Source: Ricinus communis (lineage: Eukaryota; Streptophyta; Magnoliopsida; Malpighiales; Euphorbiaceae). Taken from it: a stretch of 64,000 nt of DNA. The stretch is from the NCBI RefSeq assembly GCF_019578655.1, contig NC_063256.1, forward strand, positions 25,654,342 through 25,718,341, given 5' to 3'. The position numbers and the translations under genes were made by a program. The notes under the pieces were generated by a model that saw only the letters and a list, made by a program, of their open reading frames with translations, did no database searches and was not told where the DNA came from. Below, piece by piece: positions 22,028 through 33,389 of the stretch (positions are counted from its first letter, which is position 1; every line of letters begins with the position of its first letter).

Positions 22028-23630
22028 AATTCCTCCACACTTGAGCAATTTCATGTCCTCAAGCAAATTGAATAACATCAAGGAGTTGAAATGATAACCT
22101 CTCTCCCCAACGAATAGACATCAAATAATCATATTACCACAAGCTAGAATCATTAGTCAAGAATCGATCCTCAAATGAAAGATCATAAGCTAGGGTAATC
22201 TCATAATAGGAAGCAAAGGAATATCAAAGACTTGACATCTAAAGTTAGGGAAATGAGCATTCTTTCCAAACAACTCGAAACTTTAAAGAGATAGAAATAA
22301 GGAATTTCCATTAAGCACAAAATAATTTTTTCATGAAGCATAATTGCCTATGTCTTTCTATTATTATTTTTGAGAGGTTTCAGCATATTTGAAATTGTCA
22401 TTCTATCCTTTTGACATGAGTGTAGACATTAATGATGCCAACCCCTGGTTACTTAACTAGAATTACAAATCCAAAATACTATTCATATTCTCATATTTCT
22501 CTTTTGATTTATCACTTTTATTTTGGATCCTTTTTTAGAATAGAGGAATAGAGCGACAAATCTCTTGATATTGCATATTATTTTTTTAATACTATCATTC
22601 TTTTTAGACATCACAAAAGAGTAAGAAAGTGCAAAAGGGTAATATATTTGTCTACTCAACAAAATTAAGCGAAATTTGAAAAATAAATAATGCTCATAGA
22701 CATAACTAAAGTTTCAAGAAGTGAAAGAACTATACAACGACTATAAATTAAAAACCCTAGTATGGAAATTAAGTTTAATTCATAAATCAAAACCAAATCA
22801 ACTAAATTACAATTCAATGAATAATTACCCACATTATTTTGAACCTATAAATTTAAGAGAGAGCAAATCATAACAAAATCTTAATAAGATTCAATAGGCT
22901 ACAGCAGTCGCCAAAAGACAAAACGATATAATATATCCTTCTCCTACACTTATTGGACACATTGTCCTCAATGTGTTTGCATATATCATAAAAATGAAAA
23001 GAAGAAAGGGCTTCTTTAAATTCAAATGATTTGCATAATTCTGAGTCCAAATTTAATCCATGAGGCATCTGTTTAACTATCACAAAAAATGAAAATATAA
23101 GCATAGGTAAAAGCATATTATAGTTATCCAATCATGGAAAAGAAAAGAAAATAAAAAGACCCCAAAAAAAACCAATAATGTACTTAAGTACAATAATTCA
23201 TAAATTAAAGAAAATCCTAAAAACAAAACAACACCAAATCAAATAAAATTGTTCAAAAGATGATAAAGAATAAAGGCTCAACCCTCCATGCCACCATCAT
23301 CCCCATCGGTGTCATCCTCCTCTCCATTGCTAACCTCAAAATTAACTTCATGTACACCGGCTCCATCATCCGGCTATACCTAATGTGCTTGATAAAAACT
23401 CGATGGAGGCCATGATGGGGTGTACCCTTGAGATTGCCAATAATGCATCATCGAGTTTGAAGCCAATCCATGCTCATTTTTTGTTGGCACATCACCTCTT
23501 GTTGGTTCCGTAGCAAACCCATCATTTGAGTTTGATTATAGAGCAGCTTATTGTCTTGACACCGAAGTCCATGCATTTATATCTCAAGCTTGCAAATCTG
23601 CTGCTCAAACTCTATGGATTTTCTATCCTT
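22028..23630 (-). other. E1 3' non-coding region with polypurine tracts
   Basis: 22028-22075 on the minus strand reads CTTGAGGACATG, then CAAGTGTGGAGGAATT, E1's polypurine tract next to the LTR. A second module (CACATTGAGGACAATGTG then AAGTGTAGGAG) lies at about 22930-22980 and forms a 7-bp-stem hairpin. No gene is supported. The frame 23131-22868 spans this module and shows no family signature. Confidence 0.6.
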
Positions 23631-24753
23631 ATCCGTCCGAACATAATTATAAGCCATCGAGTCCTTTTATGGTTAACCTCCACTAGTTGGAGGATGGAAA
23701 GATGAAGAGGAAGGTCTAGTTGTCGAAGGGTTAATCAATGCACTTGAAGTACCCATGGTGAAAGCTAGTGAGTCTGTTGGCAAATAAAATTGGAAGTCAT
23801 CGTGCAGAGGGGGTACGACATGCAATATCTGCTTATCCTTGTCCATTCATTGCAACGTCCCTAGGCCCATTAATTTTAGCATACCATCCAAAGTCATTGC
23901 GGATAATCCATCAAAAATACCAAATTCTTCGCTAGCCTAATAACATACATACCCTCGCATAAACAACCTTTATCCAACTTCTTTGCCTGCTTAGTCAAAT
24001 ATACCAACAAACATAAAGCTACATTGCACCAATTCCCCTCATCAAAACACATCAAATAAAATAAATCTTATTGGGTGCAATGTCCATTGCTCTCACCTCT
24101 ACCCGAAATAGTTGTAATTAACAAGAAATGCAAGAATCGCAAAGGCAATGACTTAAAAGAAGAAGCTTTAGAAGTAACATACCTAGGTGCATTAGGTGCT
24201 AATTTTTCCCAAACACCCTCAGTAGTATGATTACCATAAAATTTAAAAGGTACATTTGATTAATCATCAAATATTTCCTCTACGGCCGTGTAGATTCCCA
24301 TTGCAATAGCAAACTCATTAATGGACATGTCATAATACTTCCTCCTTAGTCAGAATTTGATCGTCTTCCCTGTACGATCCACTTTAAACCCGCTTCAAAC
24401 CTTAAAGTGCAAAAGAATTCGAGTGTGATTTCTCTAAAGGTGGGTTCTGAAGTTTTAAAAAACTTCTTCCATGTCAGTTGATTAACCCACCCTCTCAATT
24501 GTTCTTCAAAGCTAATTAAGCGCATGAAATCCCAATCAAAGTGGCGTGTTGGGGAAAACTTTTTGTTTGCTAGATTCTCAAATTGAGCCTTTGATGTGTT
24601 GTCACTAAATTGGGCTAAAGGATGATTTCGGTCAAAGGACACTAAAAGGGCAGCCGCGAGTGGTGCTTGGGAGGAAGAATTTCCACTCCTTGGCCATTTT
24701 GAGGGTACTTGGGAGGAAAGTATCTTATTTAAGGCACTCTTCTTAGGACCCAT
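23630..24753 (-). pseudogene. ATHILA ORF-1-like post-pol gene of E1
   Basis: The frame starts at the ATG at 24753 and runs to a stop at 24346, about 135 residues, with WKKFFKTSEPTFREITLEFF. This matches the ATHILA ORF-1 / plant transposon-protein family, which typically shows a Lys/Trp-rich block followed by REFY/LEFF. Continuation toward 23640 in shifted frames keeps family-like pieces (NEFAIAMGIYT-like, FYGNHTTEGVWEKLAPN) with several frameshifts and stops. The product's function is unknown; it occupies the env position in Athila elements. A TATA-like box and CACGG-word cluster lie just upstream (24905-25230). Confidence 0.7.
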
Positions 24754-24904
24754 GATAGCATTTTGAAGAAAAGAGAAAAGGAATAACCAAAAAAGTCTAA
24801 GAAAAGTGAAGAGAATAAGTGTTTATAGTTGATTTTAAGAGTGAGATCATGTTTAGAGAGAGAGAAAAGAAAAGAGTTGAGAGGTAAATTGAGAGAAAAG
24901 TGAT

Positions 24905-25232
24905 GAAGGCTAGGGTTTATAAAGGAAAAAGTGCAGAAAAATCTATTTAAAACACTTTCTATAGCGCGACATAGGAGGAGACATGGCCGTGTGTTTCCCG
25001 TGTAGCGTCTTTGACTAATTTAAACGTTTCGCAATTTTGATGCACACAAGAAAGACACGGCGGTATGGCCTCCCCATGTGAAGTTCGTTATCTTTGGGTG
25101 ATTCTGCAAAATCACAGGGCTAACGACACGGGCGTATAAGTCCTTATGTTTTGCAATTTTGGCTTCGAGTGGGTTTCTCTAATCCACACGGGAAGCTGAC
25201 ACAACCATATGGCTTTTCGTGTGATGTCTTTT
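24905..25232 (-). promoter_or_regulatory. Promoter-like block upstream of the ATHILA ORF
   Basis: A palindromic TTTATAAA (24916-24923) lies about 165 bp upstream of the ATG at 24753. Directly upstream of it, 24961-25230 carries a cluster of CACGGG/CACGGC words similar to those in the LTRs. The arrangement copies the LTR promoter layout, but activity is not shown by sequence. Confidence 0.4.
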
Positions 25233-25675
25233 TGGAAAATATTTTTTTTGAAAAATTTCCTTAACCCATGCATCAACACTAATCAACTCATGCTTTATTT
25301 AAATAAAAACAAGATACAAACTAAAATCAATAAGAACAAAACCCACATAATAAATAAAATTCAATTGAAAATAACTAAATTTTATTGATAAAGAAAGCAT
25401 ATTAACTAAAACCCAAAGGTTCAAATCAAAACCTAAACTAAAGAAAGTCAAATAACTAAACGAAAAACTAGTTAATGAAAAGAAAAACTAAGATAACTAA
25501 TCCAAAAATCATTCAAAATCTATCTAATGACTTCACAAATACTTCATTGGGCATCCTCTCCCTCTCTTAACCATAGAAGGTTCCTCAACCTTCTTTGGAC
25601 GTCCTCATCCTAATTTTGATCTTGCGATAACACGAGCATGCTTTCTAGGGCATCGTCTAAGTCTTGGAGTAGTAG

Positions 25676-26990
25676 AGGCTTCTCTCTCTGCACGATCACT
25701 AGGTTCACTAATCAAGACGAGAAGACAAACCCAAAGGGAATCTAAACTAGTTGGCAACCGAACAAAAGATAAAGGATCAGTGAGTCTAATTATACTACCC
25801 GTGGACGAATTCTTAACCGAATTCGGTTTCTCTCTCGAGATAACCAAATTCCTAAACCTAATAACCTAAAGTTGGAATCTCTTCCTAACGATTGATTCTT
25901 AAATTAGCATTAACCTTTAATCCGCCTCTATTAAGCTTTGTTAATTCTTAATCCGGCTAGTTAATTATCCTTATCTCTAAGCGATTATTAACCGGTTCTT
26001 GTTATTCAAAATTCCAATTGCCAAACGGATTTCTCAATCTCATAAAGCAATCTAAACATCACAATTCACAACGTCTCATGAATAATGCATAATCTTATTA
26101 ATACTGAAAACAAGAAGAATACAAAACCAACTCAAACAATCCAACAATATAATATCAAGCCAACATAGTAAAGAAATCCCAATGGATTAAATCAGTCTAG
26201 CTAAACATGTTCATGTTTAAAACAATCTAGGAAATCAATTACAATGAAAGAATAATGAAAATAAAACATGTACACCCTTTTCTCTCGAATTGGATGAATA
26301 CCCAAACTGGATCTACACTTTGATTAATCTCCCAAACTGCCTCTTGAATTGCTTCCACTACGGTTTTGCACTCGGAACCTCGCGATTCCGGGATTCTTAC
26401 TCCCTGCAACTCTCTCTCGCACTCAATACTGTACAGAAACTGAACCAGCTTCCAGAGCTCTATGTCACTCTTTTTCCCCCTCTTTCTCTAAGAAAAATAC
26501 ATTTTTCTTATATATTTAACTCAGCATGGCCGTGTTCAAGGCCGTCAAGACGGCCAAGTCCAGCCGTACGGAACTGTGGATCTCACTAAGTAGGGTTTCA
26601 CCACGGCCGTGTTGCTCCCCGTGTTGGCCACCACGGGCCGTGCTGAAGGCCGTGGTGGCTACGGAAACCATGCCCAAAGTCCAAATTTCAAGAATCAAAG
26701 CCAATGGTTGAGCACGGCTAGAGTCCAGGCCGTGCTCAATGTATGCATTGCGGGCTCTTGTCCGATCTTGATGAATTCTCATCCGTTTCCACACGTATTG
26801 ATCTATAATTGCTTAAACATCGATGATGGTCCTATAAATGTTCCTGAAATGCAAAAGAACACAAAACACGGGTGATCTGGGAATGAAAGCACAATAATTG
26901 CTAAGAACATACGCAATAATATGCAAGCAAATATGTGGAAAACTATGCTCATCAAGGCTTCTCTCTCTGCACGATCACTAGGTTCACTAA
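25676..26990. repeat. 36-bp direct repeats flanking a partial LTR
   Basis: The 36-bp sequence at 25676-25711 recurs exactly at 26955-26990 (AGGCTTCTCTCTCTGCACG and on to TTCACTAA). It is host coding sequence of the E1 extra ORF, duplicated at both sides of the inserted fragment. At 36 bp it is far longer than the 5-bp duplication made by LTR integrases. Confidence 0.9.
25712..26954 (-). repeat. Partial solo LTR (LTR4) of the LTR2/LTR3 type
   Basis: It resembles LTR3a from its internal AACCAAGACAAGA-like position onward and lacks the first ~230 bp of that LTR. It carries the shared CTACCCGTGGACGAATTC and AGTTGGAATCTCTTCC blocks, a CACGGCCGTG cluster (26524-26745) and a TATA-like ATATATAAG (26507-26518). 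Small frames here such as 26290-26589 are LTR sequence. Confidence 0.8.
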
Positions 26991-27447
26991 GATCACTCTC
27001 TATCCTATTGTTAGATTTTGGAGCCTCATATGAAGTATTGCCTTCATAGAGATACTTTTCTTGATAAGCTCTCTCCTAGTGTTCATTCTCCATTACTTTT
27101 TTCAAAGAAAAAGTATACTCATTGGGCTTAGGGTATGTCCTTTGATAAGCTAACATGGCAGTAAACTCTTTTGCTCTTGGATCCCATGGATTTCTTTTCC
27201 TATAATGTGGCTTCCAACTTCTAGGAGGTAATGAGCAGGACTTGAAAGAATCCTCGCTTTCCATACTTAGTTGGATATGGTGTAGATGATCTTTTGGGAT
27301 GTGGGAATGGTGATTTTCACCTATGCTTAGATTTAAGTGGTGATGGTGATGGTGAAGAAGTGACATCATACACATGAGTTTCTCTAGAATTCATGGCTAT
27401 TGCAAAAGTAGAAGGAATATAAAATCTAATGGGTGCAGAGAGGGTTC

Positions 27448-27455
27448 TATTTATA
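27448..27455 (-). promoter_or_regulatory. TATA box before the AT-hook ORF
   Basis: The minus strand reads GCTCTATAAATAGAACC about 54 bp upstream of the ATG, a near-consensus plant TATA box. It suggests the ORF had its own transcription start rather than depending on E1's genomic RNA. Confidence 0.5.
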
Positions 27456-27869
27456 GAGCAAATCTTAAGAGTTCTAATCCTCATTGAATTAAAAAACTTA
27501 TTGGACTATGATTAAGATTTCTAGTTATCTATTAAAACTAAACTATTAATTCTTAAAGAAAAAGAGAAAGAAAGGTAACTAGAATACAGCTACAAGTTTG
27601 TTTCTAACTAACTAAAAGACTAAGATCCTTATTGGATCTACTTAAAACTGTGATGAGCCAAATCTGTGGGACTCAGGCTAAGGCCCAATTTAATGGCAAA
27701 TTTTAAGACTACCACTCCTTATATAGAAAAATGGCACAATAAAGAAATAAATTTATAAATAAAAATAAAAATAAAAATAAACTTAAAAATAAAAATAAAA
27801 ATATAGTAGGTTGCCTCCTACCAACCTTTATTAATGTCATATTAGCTAGATATCTAGGTAATTTCTTAC

Positions 27870-29620
27870 CTTGATTTGAGAAGTTGTAACACCTCTTTTC
27901 CTGAATTAACTTTAAATTTACCATTTTCAGGATGTGTTAACTCAACTGTTTCATATGGAAGAACTTGTTTAACTACAAATGGACCTGACCAACGTGATTT
28001 CAACTTACCCGAAAATAACCAAAGTCTCAAGTTGAATAAAAGTATCTTATCTTCAGCTTGAAACTCCCTCCTTGGCTTTATCCAAGAATCATGCGACCTC
28101 TTTGTGCGTTCTTGGTTAGCCGGGCATTCTCATATACATGTAGCCTCCATTCATCTAACTCATTAATCTGTAATTTTCTTTTCAAACATGCACTAGCTAG
28201 AACAAGATTAACCTGTTTAATAGCCTAAAAAGCTTTATGCTCAATTTCAATAGATAGTTGGCAAGACTTTCCATACACTAGTCTATAAGGAGTGGTGCCT
28301 AGAGTTGTTCTAAAACCATTCTTATAAGCCCACATGGCATCATCAAGTCTAATTGACCAATCCTTCCTAGATCACTCTACCCGTCTGCTAAAGAATTCTC
28401 TTGAGTTCTCTATTCATGTTCTCTACTTGGCCACTAGTTTGAGGGTGATGGGGGTGGAAAATTAATCCTTCTTAACACTTTCTCTAGCTGAGCATTGCAA
28501 AACATGTGCCTTTATCATTAATAATAACATTAGGGATGCCAAACCTGCAGAAAATCTTTTTTAAGAAATTTACCATTCTCCTCCAAGATATAATTTTACT
28601 CTATGGCCATGAATCTTAAATTCACCCTTTTCAGGATGCATTAACTCAATTGTTCCATATGAGAAAACTTGTTTAACCACAAATGGATCTGACCAACATG
28701 ATTTCAACTTCCGAAAATAGTTGAAGTCTTAAGTTGAATAAAAATACCTTATCTCTAGCTTGAAACTCCTTCCTTGGCTTTATTCGAGAATCATGCCACC
28801 TCTTTGTGTGTTCTTTAGTTAGACGGACATTCTTATATGCATGTAGCCTCCATTCATCAACTCGTTAATCTGCAATATTGTTTTCAAACATGCATTAACT
28901 AGATCAAGATTAACTTGTTTAAAAGCCTAAAATGCTTTATGCTCAATTTCAATAGGTAGATGGCAAGAATTTCTATACACTAGTTTATAAGGAGTGGTGC
29001 CTATAGTCGTTATAAAAGTAGTCCTATAAGCCCACATGGCATCAAGTCTCATTGAACAATCCTTCCTAGATCGCTCTATGGTCTTCTCAAGAATTCTCTT
29101 GAGTTCTCTACTTGGTCACCAGTTTGAGGGTGATAGGAGGTGAAAAACTTGTGCGTGATACCAACCCTTCTTAATACTTTCTCTAGCCGAGCATTCCAAA
29201 CTTGTAGAGAATATTTTTTAAGAACTTTACCACTACCCTAGCATCATTTCGAGGCAAAGTTCATGTCTCAACCCATTTAGACATATAATCAATAGCTACC
29301 AAGAGATACTTATTGCCAAAACAATCAGGAAAAGGGACCATGAAGTTAACGCTCCATAAATCAAAAATTTTACATTCAATTATACCTTGTTGGGGCATCT
29401 CATCACGAGATGAAATGTTACTTGTGCGTTGGCAACGATCGCATTGTTGCACAAATGTTTGACTATTCTTGAATAGAGTTGGCCAATAAAACCCTGACTC
29501 TAGCACTTTCTAAGCCGTTCTACTTGTTCCATAATATTCTCCAACTGGTCCACTATGACAATGACCGAGAATGGTTATAGTTTCTGGCCATGCCACACAC
29601 CTCCTGATTATCCTGTAGCA
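27870..29620 (-). pseudogene. E1 integrase, with C-terminal half tandemly duplicated
   Basis: From 29600 downward: the zinc-binding HHCC domain (HCHS and CDRCQRT) and the core (29506-29261). The first catalytic Asp position, expected as DFMGPFP, reads VNFMVPFPD, so the Asp is Asn. Then follow sequences of the core end and C-terminal domain ([14 protein letters not shown]; SRWSGPFVVKQV and FKVN in the second copy). The stretch after the core is present twice in tandem: 28612-29245 and 27903-28590. Both copies carry stops. Integration activity of this copy is ruled out. Confidence 0.85.
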
Positions 29621-29658
29621 CATATTTTAAACAGAAAATGATCTTTCCAAAAGTAATA

Positions 29659-30191
29659 GGGTAAAGTTTAAAAACAATCATGTGGTTTCATACTTTTTCA
29701 CTTGAGGGACATAGATATTTTTTGTATCAAAGGAGTACCGCGTGCTTTATTTTCTTAGCATTTTTTTAGGTACACATTTATATTTTTATTATTTTTGTAT
29801 AGTTTTGCATGAATTTAATATGAATCATTACCAAATCATGATTTTACAAGCAAAGTGACATCTAACAATGTATCATAAAATTTATAAATATATTAAAATT
29901 TTATTTAAGAAATTTATTTCTTAAACTTGATTAAAATTAAAAAAACTATATATTTTAACAATTTTTTATGATTATAAAATATCTAATCAAATGTTAAATG
30001 ACTTAATAATACTTATCTTATTAAAAATAGATGTTTCTATTATTATTTACAATTTAAAAAATGAGAAAAATATTGAATGTACCTAAAAATACTAAAATAG
30101 TAAAACACATGTTATTTCTTTAATATAAAAATTACCTCTATCCCTCAAGTGTAAAAGTGCTAAACCACATGGTAGTTTTTTAAACTTTACG
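29659..30191. mobile_element. Mutator-type MITE in E1 pol
   Basis: A 533-bp AT-rich insert flanked by a perfect 10-bp duplication, AAAAGTAATA (29649-29658 and 30192-30201). Its ends are inverted repeats of about 60 bp with GGTAAAGTTTAAAAA, CATGTGGTTT and CACTTGAGGGA in common. It encodes nothing. A 9-10 bp duplication with long inverted ends points to the Mutator superfamily. It inserted between the RNase H and integrase domains after E1 had landed. Confidence 0.8.
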
Positions 30192-30429
30192 AAAAGTAAT
30201 ATTTTAAATCAGCAAAGAATTTCTTCTTTTGATGATAAGGATAACCTTTTGGTAGTTCTCTAGCAATAAGACAATCGCATAATCAGCATACTGAAGAATT
30301 ATAATATTTGATCCACTTACCAAACTTAGCATGGCGTACAACTGCTCATCCGGAGAATGGTCACTGATGTCCTTTCATGTAGTTCTTCCAAATGAGGGTC
30401 TTTTAGGCTTGATAAATGGTCAGTTGCCA

Positions 30430-31990
30430 AGTTTTTCGCTCCTCTCTTGTCTTGTATTTCCAAGTCAAATTCCTGTAAAAGCAAAACTCATCTTATCAGC
30501 CTCGGTTTGACATCAATTTTAGAGAATAAATACCTTAACACCGAGTGGTCAGTATAGACAATCACTTTTAACAAAATCAGCTACGATCAAAATTTGTCAA
30601 AAGCAAAAATAGCTGCAAGTAATTCTGTTTTAGTAATAGTGTCATTTGCTTGCGCTTTAGTCATCATTTTACTCATGTAATAGATGGGATGAAAGTGTTT
30701 TTCCTTTCTTTGACCAAGAACAGCTCTCACCGCAAAGTTACTCGCATCACACATCAGCTCCAAGGGTAGACTCCAATCTGGTGCTACCATAATTATGGCA
30801 TCAATAAGCTTGGCTTTTAGAAAGGATAAGGCTTCTATACACTCTTCAACAAACACAAAGTCATTATCGTTCTCCAAAAGCCTTATAAGGGATTTAGCTA
30901 TTTTAGAGAAATCCTTAATAAATCTACAGTAAAATCCCGCATGCTCAAGAAAACTCCTAATAGCTTTAACAGATGAAGAAGTTGGAAAATTCTCAATAGT
31001 TCCAATCTTTGCTTTGTCCACCTCAATTCCCTTACTCGAAATCTTATGGCCTAAAATAATGCCCTCTTGTACCATAAAATGGCACTTTTCCTAATTCAAA
31101 ACTAGATTAGTCTCCTTACATCTAATCAATACCCTCTCTAAATGCTCTAAAACATTGCTCAAAATAATTCCCCATGAACAGAAAATCATCCATAAAGAGC
31201 TTCATAATATCCTCTACCAAGTCATTGAACATCACCATCATGCACCTTTGAAAAGTGGTTGGTGCATTACACAAACCAAATGGCATTCTTCTATAGGCAA
31301 AGGTATCATAGAGGCATGTGAAGGTGGTCTTTTCTGGATCTTCAAAGGCTATTGGAATTTGAAAATACTCGAACATACCATCAAAGAAGCAATAATACTT
31401 ATGCCTTGACAATCTTTCGAACATCTTATCAATAAAGGGCAATGGGAAGTGATTCTTTCTAGTGGCATCATTTAACTTCCTGTAGTCAATCTACACTCTC
31501 CATCCTATTATTGTTCTTGTTGGGATAAGCTCATTATTTTTATTTACCACAACTGTCATGCCTCATTTCTTAGGCACTATCTATACTGGGCTTACCAAGA
31601 ACTATATGAAATAGGATAAATTGTTCTTGCATCAAGAAGCTTGATCATTTTCTTCTTTACTATTTCTTTCATGTTGGGACTTAGACGCCTTTGAGGTAGC
31701 ACCGTAGTCTTGAACTCTTCTTCTATAAGGATCTTGTGCGTGCAAAAGGAAGGGGTAATCCCCTTGATATCTGCAATTTTCCATGCTATAGCTCTATGTC
31801 GCCTCCTTAACACTTCCAATAGCTTAAAATTTTGTTCGTCTAGTAACTTAGAACTAACTATTACCAGTAACTTAGATCCTTCCATTAAGAATGTATATTT
31901 CCAAATGAGTTGGGAGCTACTTAAGCTCCAAAGTAGGCGGATCCTCAATGGATGGTTTTGTCTTCTCTTGCTTTGGCATCTCAATAGACT
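30430..31990 (-). pseudogene. E1 reverse transcriptase and RNase H
   Basis: Read downward: a pre-RT segment (31984-31592) with IADIKGITPSFCTHKI and a PQRRLSPNMKEIVKKK block. The RT core (31442-31122) has RMPFGLCNAPTTFQRCM and the active site FMDD (about 31181-31197). The connection and RNase H (31075-30440) have ELMCDASNFAVRAVLGQ and VYTDHSVLRYL-like pieces. The block order and wording match Athila-lineage pol. Stops between 31592 and 31442 and at later sites break the frame. Confidence 0.9.
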
Positions 31991-32249
31991 CGAATGCCCT
32001 TTCCTTATTGGTTTTGCAAACTCAAGATAGGCTAAAGGCTCTAAGGGTTTTCTTCCATTTCAAATTTCTTTTGCTTCTATACAAGACACAACTCAAGAGG
32101 ATCTTTAGCAATAGTAGATGAAATAAAGCTAACAGTTTCATGCTCAATCTTATTATTACTAAAATTTATGTCATCAAGCACAAGCGGATGTTTTATGGCA
32201 TTAGGAATCTGAAAAGTTACTTATTCTTTTTCCTACTCTAAGAATAAGC

Positions 32250-32560
32250 TTACCATCATGAACATCAATGATGGCCTTAGTTGTAGCAAGAAAGGGTCTT
32301 CCTAAAATAAGAAAAACGTCAACAATTTCATCCATATTCATAATAACATATCCATAGGAAAAATAAATTCTTGAACCTTAACTAACCTATTCTCAATGAT
32401 ACCCCTAGGATATACAACAGATTTTTCAACTATTTGAATACTCATGAGTGTTGGTTTAGGTCCTCCAAGTCCTAGTTTCTTAAACAGATTAAAGGCATAA
32501 CACTAATGCTAGCCGCTAAACCAGCCTATGCATTATCAATATTTAAATTAGCAATAAAAT
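32250..32560 (-). pseudogene. E1 protease remnant, catalytic aspartate lost
   Basis: Minus-strand sequence near 32535-32495 reads GLAASISVMPL where the family has a D-L-G-A-S triad region, so the catalytic Asp is replaced by Gly. The downstream family block GRPFLATTKAIIDVHDGKL is present near 32315-32255. Frameshifts occur between the two. Confidence 0.7.
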
Positions 32561-33389
32561 AAAGAATAGTGAAACTCATCGAGTTTTTTAATTTCTTGGG
32601 TAATCGCCTCTGAATGATTGCAAAGCTCTTCTTCAACAGTAGTACCATTGACACTTCCTTAAGTTTCCTCTTGTTAGAGAAGAGTTCCTCTAAGAACTTA
32701 GTATACTTGGGAATTTGCGATAAAGCTTCTACAAAAGGTATGTTAATATGCAATTGTTTAAAGAGTTCAAGAAACTTACCAATTTGTGTATCCAATTTGT
32801 CTTTCTGACGATGGGCTGGAAAAGACACCCTCGATTAATATCTTTCACAATAGGGGCTGGCTTTGTTGTTACTTCTACTTTCTCTTCCACTTTAACCTCT
32901 TCACTCTCCTATTCATCAACTACCTTTTCAACTATAGTCGAACTCTCATGTGCTTTATTCACTTTGGTTCTCAATTCCTTACTACTCCTTAATGTAATAA
33001 CCTTGAGCTGCTATTTAGGATTGACTTTTGTGTTACTTGGCAAGTTTTCTTGGGGCCTTTCACTTAAAAGTTTTGCAATCTACCTCAGTTGATTCTCTAG
33101 GTTGTGCATCAAAGGATGCTAGTTCCTAAGAGTGGTTTTGTAAATTGAAACCGAGTTTCACAAGCTGAGATGAACTTCTCCACCATCTCCTCTAAGTTAC
33201 TCCTTTTAGGAGGAGCCTACTGTTGGTTTTGCTACTGAAATTTTGGTAAAGGAGGTCTTTGCTCATTCTAATTTTCCCAAGAGAAATTCAGATGATTTCT
33301 TCACCTTAGATTATAAAAGTTGTTGTAGGGATTGTTTTGTTGCCTCAAAGCATTACCACATAATCAACCTGCTCTAGCTTAGCAAATGT

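Larger units (their letters stand above)
25533..27394 (-). pseudogene. E1 extra ORF with three AT-hook-like motifs, split by an LTR fragment
   Basis: Starts at the ATG at 27394-27392 and ends with a stop at 25535-25533, about 190 codons once the insertion is removed. An early frameshift follows the Ser/Pro-rich start (SSPSPSPLKSK). The central block includes NPWDPRAKEFTAMLAYQRTYP. The C-terminus has three AT-hook-like motifs, each damaged: RCPRK, stop-GRPKK and RGCPMK. The damage fits CpG deamination (CGN to TGN) for most changes. AT-hooks bind the minor groove of AT-rich DNA, so a chromatin role is possible for the ancestral protein. An own TATA box lies about 54 bp before the ATG. The family is not recognised, and a captured host gene is an alternative to an element gene. 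Confidence 0.55.

Noticed and set aside
32748..33092. 114-codon plus-strand frame
   Set aside because: It is antisense to E1 gag-pol linker sequence, which carries the recognisable element coding on the minus strand.
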